From: Sphaerobacteraceae bacterium | GTDB lineage: Bacteria > Chloroflexota > Chloroflexia > Thermomicrobiales > Thermomicrobiaceae | Length of the DNA stretch: 46,851 nt | Direction: 5' to 3' | NCBI GenBank assembly: GCA_007695115.1 | Contig: REEK01000134.1 | Span: forward strand, 1 to 46,851 | Shown here: piece after piece, positions 15,375-22,146 of the stretch | Layout of the letters: the number at the start of each line of letters is the position of its first letter | How positions within the stretch are numbered: position 1 is the stretch's first letter | The notes under the pieces: generated by a model | Told to the model about the DNA's origin: nothing | Databases searched by the model: none | The model's input: the letters and a program-made list of their open reading frames with translations, nothing else | Translations under genes and position numbers: made by a program

Positions 15375-16526
15375 ATGTCAGAACCACGAATAGCGCTTTC
15401 ACACGACTACCTGAATCAGTACGGCGGGGCGGAGCGCGTGGTGGAGGTTTTCCACGCGATGTTCCCGGATGCGCCCGTGTATACCTCTATCTATGATGCG
15501 CAATCGATGCCGCCAGACTACCGACAGTGGGATATCCGGACATCGTTCCTGCAGCGGATTCCCGGCATTCACAAGAATCATCAGCCGTTCCTGCCGCTGT
15601 ATCCGGCTGCGTTCAAATTCCTCACCGTGGACCCTGCTTATGATGTACTACTGTCGTCCAGCAGTGCCTGGGGCAAGGGTGTCCGCGTGGATCCTTCTGT
15701 CCTGCATATCTGTTATTGCCATTCGCCGATGCGATTCGCCTGGGATTTCGAGCACTATGCAGAGCGAGAGCGGATGGACGGCATGAGCCGCCGTGTGGTT
15801 CAGCCGATTCTCCGGCGCTTGCGGAACTGGGACCGGGCAACCTCGAAGCGTGTCCATCAGTTCATCGCCAATTCCGCGGTGGTTCAGGAGCGGATCGCGA
15901 CATTCTGGGGTCGACAGTCGATCGTTGTTCATCCACCCGTCGATACGGAATCATTCGAGCCGGCGCCACCCAGTGAGATCGGTGACTACTACGTCCTGGT
16001 ATCTCGTCTGGTGCCCTACAAGCGATTTGATCTGGCGATCGAGGCGGCCAATAGTCTCGGCATTCAGCTGAAGATCATCGGCGATGGACGGGCCAGAGCC
16101 GATCTGGAGTCGATGGCTGGGCCGACCGTTGAATTTCTGGGCCGTGTCTCCGATGCTGAGCGAAATCAGCTGTTTGCCCGATGTAAGGCAGCGATTTTTC
16201 CGGCTGAGGATGACTTCGGAATTGGGCAGGTGGAAGTGCAGGCCGCTGGACGTCCGGTGATCGCGCTCGATCGTGGTGGTGCCCGGGAGACGGTTCTTGA
16301 TGGCGAGACTGGGGTACGATTTGCGGAACAGACGGCGTCCGGAGTAGCCGATGCGATCCGTCGATTCGAGCAATTGACGTTTGATCCGGAGCGGATCGTT
16401 TCCCACGCGTCGCGGTTCAGCCGAGCGCGGTTCGAGCGTGAGATTTCCCGTGTTATCGATGACGCCTACGCTCGCCACACCGACGCAGCTGGATCTCCGT
16501 CCCGTGTTTCGCCCGGCAATCTCTGA
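15375..16526 (+). CDS. GT4-family glycosyltransferase (383 aa)
   Basis: A GT-B fold retaining glycosyltransferase that would add a sugar from a nucleotide donor to the lipid-linked intermediate. N-terminal motif SHDYLNQYGGAERVVEVF is the acceptor-domain glycine loop. The donor domain shows YVLVSRLVPYKRFDLAIEA, IIGDGRARADLE and the E-x7-E type site in AEDDFGIGQVEVQAAGRPVIA. The start is ATG 15375 with AGGA five bases upstream; a GTG at 15360 would add five residues. It lies 52 bases after the sugar transferase and 13 bases before the first Wzz-like gene, clearly in the same operon. The donor sugar cannot be told from sequence. Confidence 0.92.
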   Translation: MSEPRIALSHDYLNQYGGAERVVEVFHAMFPDAPVYTSIYDAQSMPPDYRQWDIRTSFLQRIPGIHKNHQPFLPLYPAAFKFLTVDPAYDVLLSSSSAWGKGVRVDPSVLHICYCHSPMRFAWDFEHYAERERMDGMSRRVVQPILRRLRNWDRATSKRVHQFIANSAVVQERIATFWGRQSIVVHPPVDTESFEPAPPSEIGDYYVLVSRLVPYKRFDLAIEAANSLGIQLKIIGDGRARADLESMAGPTVEFLGRVSDAERNQLFARCKAAIFPAEDDFGIGQVEVQAAGRPVIALDRGGARETVLDGETGVRFAEQTASGVADAIRRFEQLTFDPERIVSHASRFSRARFEREISRVIDDAYARHTDAAGSPSRVSPGNL

Positions 16527-16539
16527 TGATTGAGGATCC

Positions 16540-17238
16540 GTGGAGCTGACTTACTACTACGCCATTCTGCGTCGCCGATGGGTACCAGTTGTCGTGGTGC
16601 CGGCTCTGGTGGCGCTGCTGGTTGCCGGACAAGTGCTGTTGTCGGAGCCGTCCTATGCAACGTCGGCTCAGTTTACGGTGACACGTGCGCCGCAACAGAT
16701 TGATATCGACGAGTTTCGCTACAACGAGTACTACCTGTTTCTCTCCAGTGAGTTCATGGTCGATGACCTTGTCGAAGTGGTCCGGGGAAATGTCTTTGCC
16801 GAGGACGTCCATCAGCGGATGCTTGCCGATTTCGGATTTGAAGTGCCGGTGGACGAGATCCAGATGTCAATGACATCCGAACGAACTCATCGAATCCTGT
16901 CGATCGATGTCGCCCATGAAGAGGAAGACGTCACGGTGGCAATTGCTCAGTCGGCCACCAATCAGCTGAACGAGAGCGCAACCGCGTACTTCGGTTTTGA
17001 CGGCGAGGACCGCGGAGCCCTGGTGGAACCGATCGAGTTTCCACTGGCGGCTGACCCTGATCTGAGCCGGGATCAGGTCTTCTGGGCGCTGCAGCTGGCA
17101 ATGGCAATGTTTGGCGGGCTGATGATCGCAATCTTCCTGGAGTACATCGATGATCGTCTGCACAGCGCCGAGGCTGTCGAGCACTCGCTGGGGCTGGATG
17201 TCATCGGTGAGGTTCCACGGGGAGAGGGATCCGCGTGA
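16540..17238 (+). CDS. Wzz/YveK-like polysaccharide chain-length protein, copy 1 (232 aa)
   Basis: A polysaccharide co-polymerase of the CpsC/YveK type that sets chain length and partners a cytoplasmic BY-kinase. There are two transmembrane helices: near residues 14-33 (WVPVVVVPALVALLVAGQ) and about 183-205 (QLAMAMFGGLMIAIFLEYI), with an extracellular helical domain between. The cytoplasmic tail SAEAVEHSLGLDVIGEVP is the segment typically found before a CpsD-like domain. The start is GTG 16540 with GAGGAT just upstream. Its stop overlaps the GTG of the next gene by four bases, so the two Wzz-like proteins are probably made together. Confidence 0.85.
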   Translation: MELTYYYAILRRRWVPVVVVPALVALLVAGQVLLSEPSYATSAQFTVTRAPQQIDIDEFRYNEYYLFLSSEFMVDDLVEVVRGNVFAEDVHQRMLADFGFEVPVDEIQMSMTSERTHRILSIDVAHEEEDVTVAIAQSATNQLNESATAYFGFDGEDRGALVEPIEFPLAADPDLSRDQVFWALQLAMAMFGGLMIAIFLEYIDDRLHSAEAVEHSLGLDVIGEVPRGEGSA

Positions 17239-17921
17239 GACCGGAAGAGTACCTGCTGATCATCGCTCGACGCTGGTGGCTCGTGTTGCTCACGATCGTC
17301 GTGGCGGCGGGTGTGGCGTTTGTCTATAGCTCGACACAGGATGAGACGTATCAGGCGTCAGCCCGGTTGATGGCAATTGCCGAACCACCTGACTACTACA
17401 CCGATCTCTACGCCAAGAACCGACTGGCGTCCTATCGGGATCAGATCGACAATTACGACTTCGTACAGCAGGCGCTGGCCAGCGCCGATGTCGATATCGA
17501 TCCTGGCCGGGCGGTGAATGCGTTGTCGATGGGCCACAATCCTGACAGCAACATCGTTCAGGTGATTGCCACAGACAGCGATCCAGAGCTGGCGGCAACC
17601 GTCGTCAATGCGGTGGCCAGCGAGTTCGTGGCGCAGATGGATCGAGAGAATGAGGTCATCCGGGAGACCTATGTCGATGAGGATCAATCGATCTACCGGG
17701 GTGGAATCGTTCGGATTTCCCAGCTCGACACACCCGGTCCCCCGGAGTCGGCAATCGGTCCACGAACTCGCCTCAACACCGCGGCAGCGGCAATTCTCGG
17801 GCTGGCTTTCGGGGTCTTGCTGACATTCGGGGTGGCCTACTTCGAGGATGCACTGCGGAAACGCGAAGATATCGAACGCTATCTCGACCTGCCAACTATC
17901 GGACAGATACCGAAACGCTAG
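17235..17921 (+). CDS. Wzz/YveK-like polysaccharide chain-length protein, copy 2 (228 aa)
   Basis: Same architecture as the preceding gene: a transmembrane helix near residues 15-32 (WWLVLLTIVVAAGVAFV), an extracytoplasmic domain, a second helix around 183-203 (AAAAILGLAFGVLLTFGVAYF) and a tail REDIERYLDLPTIGQIP. Overall identity to copy 1 is low, so they are old paralogues or distinct partners. Proteins of this type normally contact a CpsD-like ATPase through the tail; such a gene follows 16 bases downstream. The start GTG (17235) overlaps the previous stop as GTGA, indicating translational coupling. Confidence 0.85.
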   Translation: MRPEEYLLIIARRWWLVLLTIVVAAGVAFVYSSTQDETYQASARLMAIAEPPDYYTDLYAKNRLASYRDQIDNYDFVQQALASADVDIDPGRAVNALSMGHNPDSNIVQVIATDSDPELAATVVNAVASEFVAQMDRENEVIRETYVDEDQSIYRGGIVRISQLDTPGPPESAIGPRTRLNTAAAAILGLAFGVLLTFGVAYFEDALRKREDIERYLDLPTIGQIPKR

Positions 17922-17937
17922 CATGGAGGCGCACGCC

Positions 17938-18609
17938 ATGGCATCCGCAAAGACCCCGGGATCGTCGCCAGACCTTATCGTGGTGCGAGAACCGGATTCG
18001 CCCGGCGCACAGGCTTATCGATCGGTTCGGGAAACGTTGCGACATGCCCGATCCGAACAACCGGTTGGATCGCTCCTGCTGGCCGATGTGGGCTCGGGAG
18101 ACCAGTCCGGTGAGGCCGCGGCCAACATTGCGGCCAGCTTTGCGCTGAACGGCGAATCGACGGTACTGGTTGATCTCGATGCTGCCAGCCCCGTGGTGCA
18201 CTCCATCGTGAACATTCCATCCAGCCCGGGGTTGATTGACTGGCTGGCTGCTGAGCGAGATTCCGCCGAGAAACGACCATCGCCGCATCCATCGTCGGTG
18301 GAGTATCTGTCGGTGCTTCCCGCTGGGGACCGAAACGTGTCCTCCATCCAGTCGCCGCTGGCTGATCTGCTCACCGACACCCGCTGCAAGGCGCTGGTGA
18401 GCGCGTTGCAGGCCGATGCTCGATACGTCGTCTTTCACGGATCGGCATCGCCAGTCAGTAGTCAGCTGCTTACCGCGGCTGCCAACGTCGATGCGGTGGT
18501 GTTGATTGTACGGTCTGGAACGACGAAGCGGACGGCCGCGCAGAATGCTAAAGAATCGCTGGAACGAGTAGGTGCCAGACTGCTCGGAGTGGTGCTCACC
18601 GAAGATTGA
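17938..18609 (+). CDS. CpsD/BY-kinase-like protein with degenerate Walker A (223 aa)
   Basis: The fold is that of the MinD/CpsD ATPases that regulate exopolysaccharide export. The N-terminus EPDSPGAQAYRSVRETL matches the family, and Walker A-prime is present as VLVDLDAASP (residues 76-85). The P-loop, however, reads ADVGSGDQSGEAAAN (residues 49-63): the expected Gly-Lys-Ser/Thr is missing, and no lysine is found in the loop. There is also no tyrosine cluster at the C-terminus. It is therefore probably not an active tyrosine autokinase, but could serve as a structural partner of the Wzz-like proteins. ATG 17938 has GGAGG eight bases upstream; an ATG at 17923 is less likely. It is last in the operon. 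Confidence 0.8.
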   Translation: MASAKTPGSSPDLIVVREPDSPGAQAYRSVRETLRHARSEQPVGSLLLADVGSGDQSGEAAANIAASFALNGESTVLVDLDAASPVVHSIVNIPSSPGLIDWLAAERDSAEKRPSPHPSSVEYLSVLPAGDRNVSSIQSPLADLLTDTRCKALVSALQADARYVVFHGSASPVSSQLLTAAANVDAVVLIVRSGTTKRTAAQNAKESLERVGARLLGVVLTED

Positions 18610-18629
18610 TGGTTCGGCTCTCCGGAGGC

Positions 18630-19631
18630 TCAGGGCAGGAACTTCATGACGAACATTCGGTCTTTACCGTCGGAGTCCGATGAACGTCCTTCGAGCGTGT
18701 TGACTGTACTCTGGATCAGCCCTCGCTCGATCAGCTCGACAATCGACCGCTCGGGTAGCGCATTTACGGCGTGAATCGCTGCGCTTATCTTCTGATAGCT
18801 CCGCTCTCCATTCAGCATCGTCAGCAATGCCGCCCGGGCTCCACGAGTGAGATCGGTAAGTTGCCAGACGTCGATCGTCCGATCGACCAGTTCCAGGATA
18901 CGGTGGTCATCCACATCTGATGGGGACTTCTCGTTCCCGGGATCACCCGAAGGCTCGATCTGCTCCAGATGCCGCAGGAGAAACGCCAGACTGCGCTCTA
19001 CGCGGGGCTGATCGGGCCGAAGCTCGACGGGCGCGGCGTCGATCGACGCCTGCACCTGCTTCAGCCGGAGAAACAGAGCCTGTCCCGGTGATTGTTGCGG
19101 GTAGTCAACGATCTCACTGGCAATCCGGTCGGATGAACCTGCGCCGGAGCGCTCGAGCCAGTATTCACTGAGAAATGCAGTGGTAAGAATCAATGGATCC
19201 GAACCGGTGGATGCGGGATACTCGATCCCGGGGGCCGGATCGTGTTGTTTGAATCTCAGCGTTCGCCTGGACTCGTCGAACATGACCATCAGCGCCGAGG
19301 CGATCTGAGTGGCCATCGCCTGACCAATCGCTGATTCCGAGATGAAGCCGACATCGACCAGCACATCGCCGATTCGTTCGGGATCTGGTGCTACCGATTG
19401 CAGCGCCAGCGCCTGCTCGATCTCTTCCTCAGTCGTAAACCCGAGCTGAATCAGCACCTGACCGATCCGCAACGACTGATCACTGGTGGAGACCGATCGA
19501 ATTACTCCCTGATCAACAGACACAGTGAGCGACATCGAGGCAGACAGACACGTCAGCGATCCCGATTTCCGGAATCGCCGCAGCGCACTGAATAACTCAA
19601 GCAACGTAGCGGCGTCCAGTTTGCCGCGCAT
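18630..19631 (-). CDS. DUF4388 protein with tandem MshEN-like motifs (333 aa)
   Basis: Residues 1-52 are a DUF4388/PatA-like domain (MRGKLDAATLLELFSAL, SGSLTCL, VDQGVIRSV). Two 24-residue motifs follow, Arg55-Gln78 and Arg86-Gln109, each with the pattern R-I-G, Gly at position 10 and Gln at position 24, separated by seven residues. This closely matches the c-di-GMP-binding MshEN motif found at the N-terminus of type II secretion and pilus ATPases, although the usual spacer there is five. The remaining C-terminal two thirds is helical with no recognised catalytic motif. AGGA lies upstream of ATG 19631. It is last in a minus-strand operon and converges on the exopolysaccharide operon. Confidence 0.75.
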   Translation of the reverse strand: MRGKLDAATLLELFSALRRFRKSGSLTCLSASMSLTVSVDQGVIRSVSTSDQSLRIGQVLIQLGFTTEEEIEQALALQSVAPDPERIGDVLVDVGFISESAIGQAMATQIASALMVMFDESRRTLRFKQHDPAPGIEYPASTGSDPLILTTAFLSEYWLERSGAGSSDRIASEIVDYPQQSPGQALFLRLKQVQASIDAAPVELRPDQPRVERSLAFLLRHLEQIEPSGDPGNEKSPSDVDDHRILELVDRTIDVWQLTDLTRGARAALLTMLNGERSYQKISAAIHAVNALPERSIVELIERGLIQSTVNTLEGRSSDSDGKDRMFVMKFLP

Positions 19632-19702
19632 CGCTGGTCCTGTCCCGTCGATACCAGGGAATAGTCGGTATCATGGCGAGGTATCGTTCGAAGCTCGTTT
19701 CG

Positions 19703-20443
19703 TCAGGGAGTGTCGGCTGTTGCCTGATCGGTCGACTTCAGCTCCACCAGCTGAATCATGCTTCGATCCTGCAACCCCGAGACCGCCTGACCAAATTGCT
19801 CAGAATTTAGCCCGCTTCGTAAAGCGATGACGTCGATGGTGGAATCACCATTGAGCACAGACATCACCAGCGATCGTTCTTCATCGGTGAGCGAGTTCAC
19901 CGTTGACGCATCAATGAGCGTATCGGTCAGCTCCACCCGTAGATTCGAATCATGCACTGCCCCCCACTCATCGGCAAGTCGCATTGCATTGAGCACCATC
20001 GATTCGAGCCGGATTCCGCTGGCTATCGGGTCGGTTTCAATGTTGGTAGCCGGCTCGAACGAGAAGGTCCCACCGTATTGCACGAGAATCCGGAAAATGG
20101 ATGCTTCGAGCTGGGCGTTGACGGCATTCTGAATCTGCCCGCGTGTGACGTAGCCGACGTCGATAAGCACATCACCGATTCGCGTCGTGTCCGGGTTCAC
20201 GGCTTGCAGGCCGAGCGCCTGTTCGATCTGCTCCTCGGTCACGTAGCCTTGCGACACCAGCAACTGGCCGATCTTCAATGACCCATCACTGGTCGTCACC
20301 GAGGCGACAGCCCCACGGTCGAATTCCAGAGAAATGTCGTGTGACTGTGTAGTGAGGACGAGCAGCCCGGATTTACCGTGGCTTGAGATGACGTACAGGA
20401 TGTCCTGCAGCGGAAGGTCTACGAGATCGCCGTAGAAGCCCAT
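19703..20443 (-). CDS. DUF4388 protein with tandem MshEN-like motifs, second copy (246 aa)
   Basis: Homologue of the preceding protein. Residues 1-52 (MGFYGDLVDLPLQDILYVIS, SGLLVL, FDRGAVASVT) form the DUF4388 domain; the MshEN-like motifs are Lys57-Gln80 (first Arg replaced by Lys) and Arg88-Gln111 with a seven-residue spacer. LEASIFRILVQYGGTFSFEP matches the element after the motifs in the protein at 10464. The C-terminal 100 residues look like a small helical/winged-helix segment (DSTIDVIALRSGLNSEQF). The ATG at 20443 is chosen because the domain starts there and GGTGGG lies upstream, although the frame is open much further. It overlaps the end of the upstream gene by 25 bases, indicating an operon. 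Confidence 0.75.
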   Translation of the reverse strand: MGFYGDLVDLPLQDILYVISSHGKSGLLVLTTQSHDISLEFDRGAVASVTTSDGSLKIGQLLVSQGYVTEEQIEQALGLQAVNPDTTRIGDVLIDVGYVTRGQIQNAVNAQLEASIFRILVQYGGTFSFEPATNIETDPIASGIRLESMVLNAMRLADEWGAVHDSNLRVELTDTLIDASTVNSLTDEERSLVMSVLNGDSTIDVIALRSGLNSEQFGQAVSGLQDRSMIQLVELKSTDQATADTP

Positions 20444-21255
20444 CGGTGCCCACCAGATTTCTCTTTGAGCGACGAGAGTATCGCCGCGTCTCGGTTCAGG
20501 CCAACAGATCCCATGACCTGCCTGACGATCCAGTCGACGTGTGCCTCGGTCAGCGTCCGGTCGGTTACCACCCGCAAAATGATCAACCCTTCGGAGATCT
20601 CTTCGAAGCGGGTTTCGATCGTGAATGGTGACTCGGCGAGTACCTGGCGCAAGCGCGAAAGCCGCTCGAGGCTGACATCTCCATTGAAGTTTACCCACCA
20701 GCGCTCAAGTTGTTCATCCCCGGCGCCCTGAAGGCACTGATATCCACCGGGTCGATTCGGCTGCTGGCGTCTCTCCGGGATGTCGGAAACCGCCCAATTG
20801 CTCGATTCCCCACCCGTTGAATGCGTGTCACCCCCACTGGCTCGCGGCAGGTGTGCCTCAGTTACGGGTTCGGTAGCTGGTCGTCTGAGTGGCGACGCGG
20901 CGAGCGGTGGGCGTGTGAACTCCGCCGGATCGAAGGCAACGATGTGCCCGCCGATGTGGAACGCGTCATTACCCGCTTGCTGTGCTGCTGGATCTGATTC
21001 GGACTGAATCTTCTCGTCTGCTTCATCAATCTCTTCTCTGGCAGCGGGCGTCACAAACTGCTCGGTACGTTCGATCAACTGATCGATCCGGTAAAGCAGT
21101 TCGAACAGACGCTCCAGCTCCTGTCGGAGTTCTCCGTCAATAAGGCCGTGCTCGCCCGATTTTCGGAGCAGGCGAAGTAGCGACGGTTCATCGGAATGAT
21201 CCCGGGAGACATCCGCATTCGTTTGCTGGCTCATGTGCGAGGGATGTTTGGACAT
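20419..21255 (-). CDS. Uncharacterised protein with coiled coil and C-terminal alpha/beta domain (278 aa)
   Basis: No database family recognised. The N-terminal third is helical with a probable coiled coil (GELRQELERLFELLYRIDQL to EEIDEADEKI). The middle (about 95-185) is a low-complexity, Pro/Ser/Gly-rich linker. The last 90 residues form a compact domain: RWWVNFNGDVSLERLSRLR, then IETRFEEISEGLIILRVVT, then EAHVDWIVRQVMGS. The same pattern ends the 136-aa protein encoded just upstream, so the two are paralogous in this domain. The start is uncertain: ATG 21255 is chosen, with GGAG eleven bases upstream; ATG 21336 is an alternative. It overlaps the DUF4388 gene downstream. Confidence 0.65.
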   Translation of the reverse strand: MSKHPSHMSQQTNADVSRDHSDEPSLLRLLRKSGEHGLIDGELRQELERLFELLYRIDQLIERTEQFVTPAAREEIDEADEKIQSESDPAAQQAGNDAFHIGGHIVAFDPAEFTRPPLAASPLRRPATEPVTEAHLPRASGGDTHSTGGESSNWAVSDIPERRQQPNRPGGYQCLQGAGDEQLERWWVNFNGDVSLERLSRLRQVLAESPFTIETRFEEISEGLIILRVVTDRTLTEAHVDWIVRQVMGSVGLNRDAAILSSLKEKSGGHRWASTAIS

Positions 21256-21404
21256 AGTCTGATTCACTCCGCCGAAATATGCCGGTGTCGAGTGGGCCGA
21301 GTAATTGTGCTGCCGTGAATTCGGCAAGTAGACCATTATTCCAGCCTAGTGAGCGATACGTGGCGCGTCAATGTGAGGCAGTACTGAACCTGGCAGTACG
21401 ATCG

Positions 21405-21416
21405 TTGTACGTACAA
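21405..21416. promoter_or_regulatory. Palindromic TTGTACGTACAA site, possible operator
   Basis: A perfect 12-bp palindrome upstream of the 278-aa protein gene. Four GTAC tetramers occur within 21381-21414. A shorter version (TGTACGTACA) overlaps the promoter of the 136-aa protein gene at 21947-21956, so one regulator may bind both. Confidence 0.45.
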
Positions 21417-21503
21417 TGTTTCGTTGCAACACATCATCGCATTGGCTCCTCGTGAGCCAACCGAAAGTGTGCCGGTATGGCAAGGTCAGGAAGATTCGGT
21501 GAA

Positions 21504-21914
21504 TTAGTTTGCCGGTGAGATCGTGGAGCCATTCCGGGTCAGAGCCCAGACAGCACGCTCCAGTGGACCCATCGGGATGCCACCAGTGGTCACCAGTCGA
21601 ATGGCGATCTCTCCGCCGTCGAAACGCTCGACGCGGGCGTCGATGATGTCTTCTCGTTGCTGAAGCTCGGCCCGGAAATGGGCGATGCGGTCGAGCCGGG
21701 TGTTTCCTTTGACAACGATGCGCCAGCGTGAGACTTCATAATCGTTGATGCGCCATGAAGGATCGGCGACATCCTGCAGTTCGTTTGCCGGAATTTCGTT
21801 GATCGAATCGAGCAACTGGTTCAGTTGATCAAACTCGTGCTGGACTCGGGAATCGTGAGCAAGCACGTGTTCGAACACTTGCTCATCATCTGCGATCAAC
21901 TCGTTACTCATCAT
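21504..21914 (-). CDS. Uncharacterised small protein sharing the alpha/beta domain of the 278-aa protein (136 aa)
   Basis: Unknown function. The first 60 residues are helical and acidic (NELIADDEQVFEHVLAHDSRV). The last 75 residues form a domain that aligns with the C-terminus of the neighbouring 278-aa protein: SRWRIVVKGNTRLDRIAHFR with RWWVNFNGDVSLERLSRLR, then GGEIAIRLVTTG with EGLIILRVVTDR, then LERAVWALTRNG. A beta-alpha-beta-beta-alpha ferredoxin-like fold is plausible; this is inference. ATG 21914 has AAAGGGG nine bases upstream, while the frame extends to a GTG at 21938. It is driven by the strong promoter at 21956-21983 and is the first gene of the DUF4388 group. Confidence 0.7.
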   Translation of the reverse strand: MMSNELIADDEQVFEHVLAHDSRVQHEFDQLNQLLDSINEIPANELQDVADPSWRINDYEVSRWRIVVKGNTRLDRIAHFRAELQQREDIIDARVERFDGGEIAIRLVTTGGIPMGPLERAVWALTRNGSTISPAN

Positions 21915-21946
21915 GTCGGCAGCCCCTTTCTGTTCCACTCACTAAG

Positions 21947-21983
21947 TGTACGTACAGTATACGGTGCTCTGCCAATTTGTCAA
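21947..21983 (-). promoter_or_regulatory. Near-consensus promoter with palindromic operator
   Basis: On the minus strand, TTGACA (21983-21978, perfect) and TATACT (21961-21956) are separated by 16 bases. The perfect palindrome TGTACGTACA (21947-21956) begins at the last base of the -10 and covers the predicted start site near 21949, the expected position for a repressor. The leader to ATG 21914 is about 35 bases. Confidence 0.75.
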
Positions 21984-22037
21984 GCTTGCCATCTAGTCGG
22001 GCGGTCCAGAGGTACCGGCGGAGTGGCCATCTGGTCG

Positions 22038-22066
22038 TTGTCCGGGACCTGCAGCTAGCGTAGAAT
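22038..22066 (+). promoter_or_regulatory. Promoter of the pyruvate dehydrogenase E1-like gene
   Basis: TTGTCC (22038-22043), a 17-base spacer and TAGAAT (22061-22066, five of six) place a start near 22073, giving a leader of about 75 bases before ATG 22147. Confidence 0.5.
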
Positions 22067-22146
22067 CCTCACAGGCTCAATGAATCATTTCACGCACCTG
22101 CACCTGCCTTATCATAATGCAGTGTGTGCCAGGAGGACAGGCCGAT

